Under the pieces are notes generated by a model, which was not told the origin of the DNA, did not search any database, and saw only the letters and a list, made by a program, of their open reading frames with translations. Both the position numbers and the translations under genes were made by a program. From Turritopsis dohrnii (Eukaryota; Cnidaria; Hydrozoa; Anthoathecata; Oceaniidae), in the NCBI GenBank assembly GCA_027922465.2, contig BQMF02000436.1, positions 248,001 to 312,000 on the forward strand: DNA of 64,000 nt, given 5' to 3'. Below are positions 10,789 through 24,038 of this stretch, piece by piece (within the stretch, counting starts at the first letter, position 1; every line of letters starts with the position of its first letter).

Positions 10789-13700
10789 ATGTTTTCTGTT
10801 CGATCAAGTACAATGACCTTATCAAAGTACTTGAAGCTGTTTCAGACAAGGTATGAATGGATCATCCTTTTCTGATTGACTTGTCAAAAGTTTACTTTGA
10901 CCTTACTATGCAAAGTTAAACATCTTTTTGGATCTGTATCTATACTTTGTGGATTACATTACCTTGTTAATTTCACTCCTGACTTTTACTTCGGAGAAAA
11001 AATCTTTTAAATACCTATATTAGTCAGGGATGTGACAGTCAACAAGTTTTTCTGACTGTTGTCCAAAACTCACTTTTTTTCGTCATAATTGCCTTTCGAT
11101 TTATGTTTTGTTTACATTCCAGATTTAGCTTCATATAACTAAAAAGTCTCGTTTTAGATGGTACTGATTATATTCTTATCTTTTTGTAGTACAAGAAATT
11201 TCAGATACTCTATTTACCATCAGCAGAAATTGCCCACACAAGCTGATATTGTCATAGCTGGCGGTGGTGTCACTGGTACATCTGTTGCATATCATTTGGC
11301 ACAGCTAGGATGGAAGAATATCCTCTTGCTTGAACAGGGAAGGTTTGTACTTGTATGAAATGTTTAACAGACTTGATTTACAATAATATCTCAAAAAAAA
11401 TACTAAATACTAACCCAAAACAAAAGTAACTTGGATTTTTAATGGGATTTTATGTATATACATTTGATTTTGTACATTGCAGATCAATGAAAGGTAATAA
11501 TGCTCTCTTGAAAAGATTTGTTCTTGTTTCCTTAAGTGTCTGATAAATGTCTTTTTTTGTGTAGCCCTTATTACAGAGCTGCACTCTATCCACTCAGAAC
11601 TGTAGCACACAGTACTTATAACACAATATCTGAGTAAAATCATACTTGATGAGACTGGATGCTGTTGCTTTAATTGATTTAATTGCAGAGGCATATGCAT
11701 TGAAAACTCTAAGATACTTAAATTGCTACCCTTACATGTTATGAAGACTGGTCTGGAATCCCAAAGAAAGTAAAGCTAAATGACTCTTAGACATAAAGAC
11801 ATTGATAATGGCAGATATTACAGATTTTCTAAATACAACTCTCACAAGGTTTATAATGGTGAGACTGCGTGTTTTACTTTTTGCAGTGCTGGATGTGGGA
11901 CATCATGGCATGCTGCTGGCCTCTGTGGTTCTATACGTTCCACCAAAGCTGATACGGAAAACTGTTTGTATGCCCTCGACTTATTCTCAGAGTTTGAAAA
12001 GGAGATCGGTGTAGGTAAAGAAGTAGAGATTTATTTTATTCAGAATTTTCCATTGTATGCTTTCCTTTTCCTTTAGGAAATTGTTGTATTGAATAAAAGT
12101 CCTTATTAATTTGGGCAAAACTTTGATTGTATGAAGTGAAGAAATAAATTAATTGCATTGTAATGAATACGTTCAATGAATTTTGTTGAATAAAATCACA
12201 ATCTTTGACATTAGTTTGGCATCACTTTGTACAGCTGCATAATAGTCAAACTTAATAGAACTTTGTGAAAAGAATGCACGAAATGACAGTGAAGCCCTGG
12301 AGACTAGCAATTTTGCTTGGTTGAGTTGTTTAAAAATGTTAAAACAGATAAATGATACGCTTTGATGATAAGTAAATGTGAACACGATATTAAATTTATG
12401 CGATATTTATGTAGGTGTCTAAATCCATGTGGAATTTGATATTCAGCAACAAAACTTGTGTAAAGTAACATATTGAAACATAGTTATTGTTTGTGTGTCT
12501 TATCTCAAGAAATAGTTGAGTAATTGAACAAGTTAATGTTTTCTCATAGGATTTAAAAGGTGTGGTAGTTTGTTTCTTGCAGAGACTGATGATCGAGCTC
12601 TGTTACTTAAGAAAGTTGCAGTCACAGCAAGGTATTGTACCTATAAACTTTTTTAAAACTGCAAGAAACTGTTTTGAGTATGGGTGAAGTTTTAGGGATA
12701 TATATTTTCATTTGCTTCGTTTTAATATCTTGCAGATTTTTATTTGAAATTTTACTCTGTTTATGAAAAGCTTAGCAGAAATAAATATTTTTTACTTAAT
12801 TATCATTGATATTGGCTGATTTTATTACTGACAGATTTTTATTTCTTTATTGTTTTTTTCTACAAATGGATCCTATTTTGGCAGTAAAATTTCATTTTTG
12901 ATCCCTTTATGAACCAACAAACCATTTGTGACACGAGACAACATTGTGTCTCTTGACTTTGGAATTTTTCAGAACTTTCCTATTACAAGAAGGATCAAAA
13001 TCCATTCTCAATAATTGGACATTCTACTCTTCACAACAACACGATATTTTCGTTTTTAATTAACATTTAGACAATATGGCATCGAGTGTGATTTGGTATC
13101 TCCACAAGATGCTGGGAAATTGAATCCCTTCATTAAAACAGATGATTTGAAGGTGAAAGGTCACATTAAATCAGATCGAGGTTTTCCCCATTTGTGTATC
13201 ATATCGATGTTATAGTTATTTTTAGAAAGTGTTCAGAATACATTCATATACATTTCATATTTCGTTTTTGTGTATACAAATACTTAATAAATTTGTTGTT
13301 TTGATTCAGCTTGGGATGTTTGCTCCAAAAGATGCTGTTGTGAACCCAACAGACTTGGTACAAGCTTACTTGAGAAAAGCAACAAAAGATGGTATTCATT
13401 TAACTTATCAGTTCCACCACAGTCGGCAACATTCAAGAATCCTGTTTGAATAATACAGCATTTCAAAAATGCTTTTATTTGAATTTTTTTGTTTTGACCA
13501 GTCCTTTGCAATGTTAGATACAAACCAGAAAATTGATCTAAGCAGATGTCACTATAAAAAACCCAGGATCTGTTCTTATTGTTTCGCTCCTTTGAATTGT
13601 TTGTTTTGCTAATCTAAAAATGTTAGAAACTTAATTAAAATCAAAATGGCTTCAGTTTGGGGGTTCTTACCAATAGATCTAATGATATTCTAATTTCTGA

Positions 13701-16700
13701 TAAGTTCCTTGCTTGACAAGATTTCATAAGGATGTTTAGATTGTCTTTGATAATGATAACGTATTGTATTCTCAGATTGACTTTCTACCAGGAGCTACAA
13801 CTTATGAAGAAGGTGTTTCAGTTCAGAATGTTGTTACAGATGGATGTCGAGTGACATCTGTGCAAACCGATAAAGGGAATGTTGAGTGTGATGCATTTAT
13901 CAATTGTTCTGGATTGGTAGGACATATTTAATGTTATGTTCTCTTAAATGCCTTCTTATTCAATTTTTACTAACCAAGATTGCTATTTGTTATGCATATT
14001 AGATGATGAGGATAGTTGTTGAAATAATAGATTAAATATCAGAACTGTCATTTGATATTTCTGATATTCTGTGAAACAAGCAGAATAGCGGTATGTAATA
14101 AAGTAGTATCTTTCTTACATTCATCGAATCTTTAATAAGCTGAAAATGATCAGACCCATATTCTAATATTTTGATAATTTGATGCAGTATCTCCCTTATA
14201 CTCTGATAAGCAGTGTTGATAATATTTGTAGTATGTGAGTGAATATTGTTCTATTCAAATATAAACTCTTTCTTTTCCATGCTTTGCTAAAAAGTGGTCC
14301 AGAGAACTTGGTTTGGTGAGTTTATACTTATATCTTTTTCAACATTGCACTGGATTGGTTTCTTTTTCTCAGACAAGCTTTTTATGTAATGCTTTCAATG
14401 TAAATCTTTTCAAACACTTGAATTATATTTTCCAGAGATCCTCACCTGCAGTGGATATACCATTGCATGCCAGTGAACATTTTTACATAGTGACAAAACC
14501 AATTGGGAACGTTCATTCCATGTTGCCAGTCACACGCGATTATGATGCTCGGACATATGTCAGAGAGTGGAGTGGAGGGCTCATGTGTGGTGGGTTTGAG
14601 GAAAACGGCAAACCATGCTTTTACAAAGAAATACCCAAGAAGTTTGAGTTTCAATTACTTCAAGAAGACTGGGAACATTTTGGTAAGTATTATTATTATT
14701 ATTATTATTATTTACGAATGTTTACCCAGGATAGCCTCTTCAGTTCCTTGAGGTACTGTTATCAATGAGGGTCTTGCCAAGGAGGTCCTAGAGCATTTAA
14801 AGCCCCCATTTGGACTACGGAAGCTGTATTGACAGGAACCGCTCAACTAGACAACCATCCTAGACATCATTCCTAGTTTGTTTATATGGAATCAATGTCG
14901 ATGTTTATAGAGCAGTAAAAAGTATAAAAAGTATAAAGAAAGAAAAACTGATTTCAGGCCACATCAGAATGAATGCATACAGGAAAACACTACTTGTGAT
15001 TGCAGCAAACTGTTTCTTGTATAAGATGACTTCAGTCATGTTCTAGTCTTGTTAGCACATCCAATTGCATTTACTAAGGACTTTACGTAAAAACAAAAAT
15101 AAAAATTTTATTGTTGTTTTATGAAGATAGAAGATACTAAGATAATAAGAAGATAGTAGATACTATCTTCAGTGAAGGGTAAAATGTGCATGCTTAGGAC
15201 TGAAGGTTATGTGTAACCCATTACCTACCCATGTCCACCTTTCATTTTACCATAAGGCCATCAGGAAATAATATACATAGATTTTTGAATTTTTTGAATT
15301 CTGCTTGACTTTTGTTTCTTTCAGGATCATCACTTATGGATGGTCTTCTTAACCGTTACCCATGTTTACAAGATGCTGAAATACGATCCTTTGTTAATGG
15401 TCCTGAATCATTCACACCTGACAGTAAACCTTTTGTCAGTAAATCAATCGAGGTAAATGTCTTTGTTATCTCTAAATAAATTCATTCAATGAAAATTTGG
15501 GCATTTTTCGCATTTGTGATTTTTTTTTCTGTGAATTGTTTTAGTCATTCTTTTTAGCTGCAGTAAGTATAAAGTTATTGTCTTTTTGGCGGTAGCTGTA
15601 ATAATTTATACGTGCATAAACTCACAATCAAATATATCTTCTGTACATTATCCTAATAACTTTAACAATTTCCAAAAATTCTGTTGGTACCTACTTTTTT
15701 CGGTGGTGTCTAGGGGGCTGTATTCTGTTTCACTGTCGCTTTGGTAATAGTTATAATAGGTGTCTTTTTATCTTTTTATATAAATATACATTAGTGGCCA
15801 CTTGATATTGCAGATGCATCTATATTTTATTGTTTTTACAGTTTATATAAAAGAGATCGTTACTGTTTATTATTGAACTATTTTGTATTGAGAATTACTG
15901 TTTTTTGTCAGTGAAATTGTCTGAACCATTTTTCCCTGCAAATAACCTTGAAAATTACTAAAAATTGGACTTGAAAGACCTTGAATGACCTTGAAATAGA
16001 AATTTAATTCTGCCGGCAACGCTGATGTATGTCTTGAGAAACACTGAATATAATTTTGTCCATGATATGTGATTATTCAAGGGATCTTTTGGACAGCACT
16101 TTGACTAACCATGGTAATTGTATCTGGAAAAGTGGAAAAGTTTTGTATGGTGATAATTTGGAAATGTCTTGCTTCAAAAGACTGATATGTTACAACTTGA
16201 TTATCTATATCTGATAAGATCTGAATCACATGTAACCTTGCGATAAACTGTAGCCTTTAAGATAAATTTTTCATTGATTATATCTTTTTTAGATATCTAG
16301 TCCTATGTTATGTCTTAATATTTTTTCTTTCAGTTAGACAACTATTATGTTGCTTGTGGCATGTCATCGTTTGGAATTGTGTCCAGTGCAGGTGTTGGTC
16401 GTGCAATTTCCGAAATGCTCACTTATGGTGATTCAAAGACCGACTATGCACCACTTGATATACGTCGGCTACCCAAAGGTTACAATAACAAATTTCTTGT
16501 ACGAGATAGGACTGTTTGGTCACTTCGCTCCCACTACGAGTTGATATATCCAAAAATGGATGTGGAAAGTTGTCGAAATGTAATGAATTCACCGATGCAC
16601 TGTCTGTTGGATAATGCTGGAGCAGTGTGGCGTAATGTTGCGAACTGGGAAGTTCCTTTGTATTTTGCCTCACATAAAGCAGGTAAAAGACTGAATGAGT

Positions 16701-19700
16701 ATACTTTGTGAGTGCGTTCTGTTACAGAAAATAAAGAATGCCACCTATTAACACTGTAAAACATCCTAAGATATATAGATGTCAAGTAAGGTGAATATCC
16801 TAAGAGTATTGTTTAGGAAATTTCAAAAAATCTCACATGACTACAGAAAACAACTTATGTGAAATAATTTCTTCAGATGTGTTTCATTTAATCAAAACTA
16901 TTCAATCAATCCAATCAATCTGGAGAAGCTAAAAGTTGTTGAGTGATGTTGTTGTGGCTGTACTTCGAGAATGTACTTGAATCTTTTGAAGCTTTTTTCA
17001 TAAATTATCCTTTTTTTATTTGTTCCTATAGATGTTGAGAACTGTACCTTTGGCAAACCTGATTGGTTGGAAAATGTCCAATCCGAGTTGCAAACATGTG
17101 AGATAGGCATTGGCATTATTGATCTATCATCTAAAAGCAAATTCAATGTTATGGTAATGTATTTGTTCTCGTTCGTTTGCAAAGTTCGTTTGTTCATTAT
17201 GTTTGTAATGTTTTGAGTGTAACTAACCGAGTGGGCAAAATCATTAAAAAGTCACTGCAATGAAGAACATTTTGATTGAAATAGTTTGTATATTTCTATA
17301 GAAATGCACTCCTTCGCAGTGATTTTTTAACAAATTTGCCCATTTGTTTGTGAGACTTATAGATTCGTGGATAACTTTTTAAATAACAATCCTTGTTCTA
17401 CTCTTGATCAATATAACAACCAACAACTTAGAACCAATATCTCTCTAAACGCTTAGTTGAGTGGGTTTCCATTAGAAATTAATTTCGAGAATCAGTTAAG
17501 GTAAATGGAAAAGTTAAAGGAAATGATTAGAGAGAAAAGTAATAGAACGATAAAAGCCTTATTAGAAAGAAAACCTCGGATCTCAATTTCATTTTGGTTA
17601 TACAGAACATGCAAAGGAAGTCAAGAAAATCTCAGGAAAAACTTTTCTTCTAGAAAGTTCCTGTCGTTTGAGGTTTCTCTGTTATTTTCTTTCACTAATT
17701 TCAGTACCCTGATAGCAACCAGTTGGACAAATTCCTGTCCTCTTTATGTTTGTATGATGTATCGACAATGAAGCCTGGTGATTATGTTGATAACGTTCTG
17801 CTAAGCAACACAGATGGTTGCCAAGCTACGATTTCATTGGCTAAAGTGCATGATAACAAGTTCGTATCTTTGTATTTCCTCGTATCCTATGTGAGTGAAA
17901 CTCTAAGAAACACGATTTTATCAAAGTTCACTTGATTACTTTCGCGTACTTTTCTTTTTGTAATTAATGATATATTTACAATATATTTACACGTCCGACG
18001 TTTGGTGAAAACATGCGTAAATGCAAAGCCGAAGATGCCTGAGAAGATGCCTGAGCATCATCATCAAAAGCATCATCAGTATCCTAGCAAAATACTGTTC
18101 GACAAAATATTCCGATAGTGATTCTGCTTTCTTCAAGATACACCATGATCACATCGCCAGAACAAAACACCCATGTAACTGCTAAACTTCATGAATCTGC
18201 GCGAGACAACAAACTCTCCGTCACGATAGAAGATATAGCTGGCAAATATAGCACCCTCGGTTTGGTGGGCGAACAAGTTGAGAATCTGTTGAACGAACTA
18301 CTTGCACCTCCATATAATACACAACAAGTGAAGCCCTTCACGTGTCAGGTAGTGTGAAGTGCAGTGATATTGTCTTCCTTCTAACTTTCAGTGGATTGAA
18401 TACCTGCTTTTAAAATTGATTCTTTCTGTCGATGTGTTGTTATTAACACTTTTGTTTATATAGCCTGTCGATATCGGCTATGCGTCAAGAGTTCAACTAG
18501 TCAATCATTTTATGAATGGAGTCCAAGGATGGCAACTGTTCATCCCATCAGAGGTAGCGCCCTTTTGACTTCATTTAATTTTACTTTACAACGCCACAAA
18601 CCCTGTATATTACGCCACTAACCCAGGGGTTCGCAGTCTTATGCAAAATGAAAGGATAATGGTTTCAGCAATAAATGGTAAAGACACCTATCGTATATTT
18701 CCTATGAAAAGCTCAGCAGGGCGTATGTAATATAGCCCTTATTAGAGGGCGTTTGTTTAAATGTATCGGGCGCTAAATCAATTGAAGTACCAAGTTGAAT
18801 TATCACAGTAGTGGGCTTTCAGGAATTCCATCCTAACTTTGTAATTATATTAAAGGTATATCTCTACTAAACTTCAACAAGAAAATCTTTACTATCAGAA
18901 CTTTCTCAAAATCGCCTGAAAGGCATAGTCTAACACAGGCCCAAGTATTATGAACAAAGTTTAGCTATTTAAAATTTGTTCGATAAATTTGGCGTGATCA
19001 TTGCTCGGTTTGTCTTATTCTGGTTGAATCCTCCTTTGATTTCATTATTTATCAAAAGTTCTCTCTTTTAAGGCGGTCCACTAGTCAGACGTTAAATGGT
19101 TAAATTTCATTTTTTAGTTCGCTCAAGGCTTGTACCAACTTCTTATGAAATATGGCGCCCGGTATAAGATTCAAAATATTGGGCATTTAGCACTTGATAG
19201 TCTCCGTATTCAAAACATGGTTCCAGTGTTAGGAAATGAATTGAACGCCAGAACGGATCCATCTTTTGTTCGAAACTTTTATATACAAGATCAGGTATTT
19301 CAATCTTCCATTCAGCCTTGGTTCCAGGCCTTCTCTTTTTATCTGATATCGGAAATTTACGGAGGGGGGAGATAACTGCGGCTGGTTCAAACACCTCCAA
19401 AATGAAAATTGACGAAACTGTTTGATTCGATAACCTCGTTTCTTTAACAGCCATAGCCTAGGCTATCATTTTTAGTAGTAGAGAAAAAGGCATGGGAACA
19501 AAGTTGATGTTCCACCGATAAAGAAACATCGGCATCTTTCAATATATCCATAAACCAGAACGTTAAATTTCCCCGTATACGTCCACCATTTGGAAAGGGG
19601 TACTGTATTTCTCCCTCTTTATTCCTGTATCTCACACTTCTTTTCATGCAACCGTTTAGTTCGTTTTATTCCACTCTTTCTATTCTTAGAACAAATCATC

Positions 19701-19941
19701 TGACTTAGTCCTGCTTGAGATTAATTTGAATTGTTCTGAAAACTGGCCATGGGGTGGAGAGCCTGTTATACTTGGAAATGGAAACCATATTGGAAATCTC
19801 ACCTCCGTTGGTTACACGCAGGACGATGATAGGGTTCTGGCTCTAACCATAACAAACAAGGACATGTTAAACCAAGGCGAAAATGTAAACATACAATGCG
19901 GTGGAGATTCGTATGAAGCTATCGTTCTCAAAACGCTTTAA
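10789..19941 (+). CDS. PDPR: PDPR-type flavoprotein (pyruvate dehydrogenase phosphatase regulatory subunit), 17 exons
   Basis: A mitochondrial-matrix FAD protein of the dimethylglycine/sarcosine dehydrogenase family; PDPR tunes pyruvate dehydrogenase phosphatase. Exons: 10789-10850, 11190-11342, 11887-12014, 12550-12631, 13071-13152, 13310-13391, 13776-13916, 14295-14315, 14436-14682, 15325-15452, 16334-16682, 17032-17153, 17705-17859, 18138-18348, 18464-18553, 19118-19294, 19690-19941; about 827 residues (human PDPR 879). A basic, serine-rich N-terminus suits a mitochondrial presequence. The FAD-binding GGGVTG motif is at residues 45-50, followed by AYHLAQLGWKNILLLEQG. Then come SWHAAGL, IPLHASEHFYIVTKPI, GPESFTPDSKPF and a C-terminal GCV_T/aminomethyltransferase-like region (WPWGGEPVILGNG). 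PDPR is preferred over sarcosine or dimethylglycine dehydrogenase because these phrases match PDPR best. Exon 8 is only 21 nt. The exon 6/7 junction is out of phase by two bases under GT-AG rules. Confidence 0.85.
14683..14880 (-). repeat. ATT microsatellite plus probable SINE/LINE tail in PDPR intron 9
   Basis: Directly after the exon 9 donor is an (ATT)n run to about 14713. It is followed by a moderately GC-richer block (ACCCAGGATAGCCTCTTCAG to about 14880) unlike the surrounding intron. Read on the minus strand, this block ends in GGGTAAA plus an (AAT)n tail, the usual look of a retroposed element's 3' end. Family not identified. Confidence 0.4.
17230..17345. repeat. MITE family A, copy 2 (in PDPR intron 12)
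   Basis: The left end is AGTGGGCAAAATCATTAAAA followed by AGTCACTGCAATGAAG. The right end is CACTCCTTCGCAGTGATT followed by TTTTAACAAATTTGCCC. Together they form a terminal inverted repeat matching the copies at 2145, 24039 and 24833. Confidence 0.8.
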
Positions 19942-20754
19942 AGAGAAATCGTATTATATGTTTGACTAACAAGATGTCCATCATGCTAATGGATGGAAAG
20001 TCTTATTTTAAATGTACAATGATTTGCTCGATTAACCCAGATAAAAGTAACAAAGTTTTGACCGCAAACTAGTAATTATCGAGTCTTAAATAAAGCTTTA
20101 GCCTTCTTTCACCATCGAATTTAATTTACACACGTATTGCTTTGTAGCTACTTTTACTTTTTTTATTCAACTTTTTTAGAATCTTGATAATTTGAATTTG
20201 CGGTAACTCGAACATTCGATCAAATATTTGGAAATCGAAGAATGTTTGATTGTTCCTTTAGATGTTCGAGTTGGTGTACAGAAGGTGTACAACCTGTGGT
20301 TGTGTATACAACTTTTCTTAGGGCGTTTCAAAAGACTTTAGATGTATAAATAATATATCTTTTATAATATATCAATCAAACATAATATCCTTTTATGTTT
20401 CTGTTCAGTGAGTATAAAGATTTCCTGGACGCATCTCGCATCGTTGGATTTTAAGAAATTCCAGAAAACTCTACGTTTTATTAATTAATCAGGACCTCCA
20501 TCCTTTTCCTGTATTCATTAAGTGACTTGTGACTGAATGGATTAAAATTCTTCATAAACTGCATCCATTACCTCGTTTTGAAGTTAAGTTATTATCACGT
20601 GCTTGACATTAATAACTAAATTTCGTGAAGCATTTTTCCTGAGCTATCGTTTTTCTTGGTAAACTGAGCAAACGTCATTACTCGTCAGATTAATAATCAG
20701 GCATTATTGGAGCTTGAGGATTAATAATCAGGCTTACCATAAACCTTTTAGGAA
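19942..20754. other. Intergenic after PDPR
   Basis: Contains the presumed PDPR 3' UTR (AATAAAG near 20090). A degenerate CTCGAACATTCGAT / ATGTTCGAGTT inverted pair at 20206-20275 resembles the Tigger terminal regions elsewhere in the window. The phrase GATTAATAATCAGGC occurs twice (20689 and 20720 region). Confidence 0.4.
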
Positions 20755-20900
20755 ATTACATCACGGCAGATCTCGCCTCGTTTCTAACGTTAAAAAATTC
20801 GTGTAAAATTTTCCCCTCAGGTATCATTTCTTTTCAAGAACGACGCAAATGCCATTATTACATGGTTTAAAAGCGAGGCAAGATCTGCTGTAACGATTTT
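20755..20900. repeat. Small inverted-repeat element (MITE-like)
   Basis: The left arm TTACATCACGGCAGATCTCG then CCTCGTTT pairs with the right arm AAAAGCGAGGCAAGATCTGC then TGTAACG. The arms are about 27 bp with a spacer of about 90 bp and no coding potential. Confidence 0.6.
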
Positions 20901-20903
20901 CCG

Positions 20904-20955
20904 AAAAGCGGTCGTGTTTGTGTGAAAAGCGGTCGTGTTTGTGTGAAAAGCGTTT
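20904..20955. repeat. Tandem repeat, 23-bp unit
   Basis: The unit GAAAAGCGGTCGTGTTTGTG plus TGA is present in two full copies and one partial copy, directly after the small inverted-repeat element. Confidence 0.8.
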
Positions 20956-21575
20956 TTGTTTTTTTTTTAATTAATCATTACTGCATGTTTCTGCTTGATA
21001 TATATCTTACCTAATCATGAATGGCAAATATTGGTTTAAGTTTGTAAAATGTTTATGTGACAGACTTTGTACTGAGAATTAATACAAAAAACTTAACATA
21101 TCCAGACTTATACATTTTTAACAGTTTTTTTATTGGAATTTTTAATGTGAATTCACAATCCAACAGTGATTACCTCTGTATCTTCCCCACTCAAAACCTT
21201 AGCTGTCCGCCATAACTGTCTTGTTGAACAAACCTCCTACCCAGACCTCAGATTTAAATCTACAGTTTTTGCTGTCTCGTCCTATATGATATTTGTGCTT
21301 TACTAACATGAGAACGAAATTGTCTTGTTTTGGTCAAAAGATTAATAAATGTGAACTGATGAGCGTCGAGGTTAGAAGATTAAAGGAAGTATGCTGAAAT
21401 GATTAAGTTGGATCTCATGTTCTGTATAATATCACTTTTAAAGGAAGACGAACAAAAAGTAAGGGTTGGATGAATTATCAAGGTTCAATTTAATGCGCAT
21501 TGAAGTCGATAAAGAGAGTAGTTGATTTTTTATGACGTTGATAAAGGAGTTGGCTTTTTTACAACGTTTTTTGTG

Positions 21576-22121
21576 ATGGCAGTAAATAAAGATACTGTTC
21601 TTCTTGCTCTCATATTTTTCATCCCTATTTTTTCGTGTTTATCGATAAAAAGTTTATCGGCTCGGAATCCTGTGCAGGTAATTCGTGACAGAATCAGCGA
21701 CTATGTAGTTTCGGTGGAGAGGAACAAACGTAGTCACGTGCAGCTGCCTCCATACAATCTCGAATCACTAACTCGCGTCCACCACGATGACGGCGACATG
21801 GCTTACGTCGGCAAGAGAGTTGTACGTCGTGACCTACACATCTCGAACGACGCCGACGAAGCAGCCAGGATACGTCATTTGATATTTTACAGGAGACCAT
21901 CACAACTCCGAAAGGTTCGACAAACTCCAGAAAAAGATGAAGTTTTACATAAACTTGATCAGTCGATCGAAAATAAATGGAAAATATATCAAGGCCGAAG
22001 TGGTCATCGAGTATTGAGTGCATATGATAATAGGGTAGCCAAAAGACACGTAGCAATCGGAAAATTAGACAATGACAAAAAAACTAGGTATGGAGTTGAT
22101 GTCAAGAGTTATCGAAAGTAA
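21576..22121 (+). CDS. Predicted secreted, cysteine-poor basic protein, unrecognised
   Basis: The chosen start (ATG at 21576) gives 181 residues opening with a clear signal peptide: MAVNKDT, then the hydrophobic LLALIFFIPIFSCLSI, then a small-residue cleavage context (SLSA). The mature part has no cysteine and is rich in Arg/Lys, His and Tyr. It contains several basic-pair sites (KR, RR), including a Gly-Lys-Arg context in DMAYVGKRVVRR, the kind of site used in amidated peptide precursors. Codon choice is visibly richer in GC than the flanks (21730-21860), which supports real coding. An upstream in-frame codon at 21522 would destroy the signal peptide and is not preferred. No repeated peptide unit is visible, so a neuropeptide precursor is only one possibility. 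It could also be a fragment of a larger spliced gene. Confidence 0.6.
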   Translation: MAVNKDTVLLALIFFIPIFSCLSIKSLSARNPVQVIRDRISDYVVSVERNKRSHVQLPPYNLESLTRVHHDDGDMAYVGKRVVRRDLHISNDADEAARIRHLIFYRRPSQLRKVRQTPEKDEVLHKLDQSIENKWKIYQGRSGHRVLSAYDNRVAKRHVAIGKLDNDKKTRYGVDVKSYRK

Positions 22122-22326
22122 AAATTGAACCTGGTAAATAGATCGAAAGTTGAAATGTTTTAATATGCAATCTACTTATATCCTTCGATTTTTCTTTCTT
22201 ACTTTAGCTCGTTTTGATGTGGTTTCATCATAGCAGAAGAGTTTGTTTGATTGTTTTTACAAATTAAAATTCGTTTCTAACCGTCTGAAACAGCGAATGA
22301 TACTCCCTTTTTTTGTAAAGCAATTT

Positions 22327-22388
22327 ATGGCATGCTCTCACTTGTACATTAGTCTGTATGGCATGCTCTCACTTGTACATTAGTCTGT
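22327..22388. repeat. Perfect 31-bp tandem duplication
   Basis: ATGGCATGCTCTCACTTGTA plus CATTAGTCTGT occurs twice head to tail, about 200 bp after the stop codon of the secreted-protein gene. Confidence 0.9.
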
Positions 22389-24038
22389 ATGGTTGAGCAG
22401 CATCAAGAGAGAACTTCGCTAGTAATATTTAAGGGGCGATTTTCACGACGAGGATTTTTTTCGTTTGCATGATCTTTGTGCTTTAACAATTTGCCAAACG
22501 AAGGAAATCCAACTTAAGTAAATTTAGATTATTAATAACAAATGATATACACCATTATGTAGTTATGTATTTCAAATAGTATCGCGTGGGTTAACTCTAA
22601 ATTGATTAGAAATACCTTCTCATGTTTTATACCAACAAAGGCAAAAGAAAACATTGATGTCAATGAGAATCATAGCTTGTAAGCAGGAGCAAAATTGCTA
22701 TAACATTATTTCGAATGTCTGTCACAACACATTTTCTGGATTCACGTCAACTCGGGAGCTTGTTGCCCCTATGAGCCTCGTTTGAAAATTACTTGAAATC
22801 GTTCCAATGCGATTTTTCCCTTAAACACATCAAAACGAGCAGAGGAGAAGAAACTTAAGAGACATCAAGTCAGATGTGCATGTCAAAGCCACCAATAAAG
22901 TCTGGTGACTTAACAAAGAAGGCTAAACGTAAACGTTCCGGAAAAAAATGTGAAAATAGCACGATCGATTCACATTGCGATTAAAAAAATAAGAAGAATC
23001 CTTATAAAAATTTCTTGTCGAGATCTCCCTTGCGTTTACCAGGATCTCAGTCTCAAGTGGGTTGAAAATTATTTAATAAACACCATGTCTCGATCCCATG
23101 ATTTTTACTTATACTAGGTAGTTATTGTTGGGAAAAATTTGGAAAACCACTGCAAAGAAGTGCGTTTGTTTAGACGCAAGTATACGAAGTATTTCAATAA
23201 TAAATGCTCTTCTCCGTAGTGATACATTACTTAAGGTACTCAGTAATTAGAAAGGTTCATAACATTTCAAGATTGTTATTTGCTGTAATCTTGTGAGGTA
23301 TTTCACATTTCCACATGTAAACAAATCACCTCTCATCAATATGAAGATTAAAATCCGTTATTTAACGCTAATAATCAGATCAGGCCATCAAATAATGAGT
23401 TTGTGACGAAAACATCTTAATTTTCCACAGAACATAATCCAACTAAATGCTAATTAGAATTACTCATTAATATGCTAATATCTTCTAGAAATTCGTAAAT
23501 AATACCTCTATGTTCTAAGGATAGACATAAGGTCGCTACGTTACTCACTTTTTTTTTCTTTCGTTCCCAACTACATTACTTATTTCACGAAATATTCTGT
23601 TTCACCGTTGAAGAAAAGTGGAATAACTTTCAAAACAATTTCAGTGGGGAGAGGTGTAGCTGTAGCTGGGAACTTGCTGTTAATTGTTATTTCTCGTGAC
23701 TATGAATTTGTAATGTAGATTTCGTTTACTAGCTATAAATTCGTGTCCATGTCAATTTCATAATTTGAAAATAAAGTAACAAATTCTTGAAATTTAAACA
23801 CTTTGAAAATATCATTAACATATAAGACCCAGGGCTTTTAGATTTTTTTTGACACACGGACGACGACGAAGCCAGGAGCTTTGGATACCAGGTGGCAGAC
23901 AACACAGTATACATAAATACACAAAAACAATGTTAAATTTTTTTAAAGCTTTAAAACTGAGTGATTACATACAAGAGCATTAACCATATTAATAATAACG
24001 ATAAAATAACTTTAATATTTACAATTTCTTATTCTTAA
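22389..24038. other. Intergenic
   Basis: No exon recognised. Positions about 23118-23250 hold a diverged inverted-repeat copy of MITE family A (CCACTGCAAAGAAGTGCG and TGCTCTTCTCCGTAGTG). Confidence 0.4.

Noticed and set aside
10789..19941. Sarcosine or dimethylglycine dehydrogenase as the identity of the large flavoprotein
   Set aside because: The family is shared, but VTGTSVAYHLAQLGWKN, IPLHASEHFYIVTKP and WPWGGEP match PDPR better.
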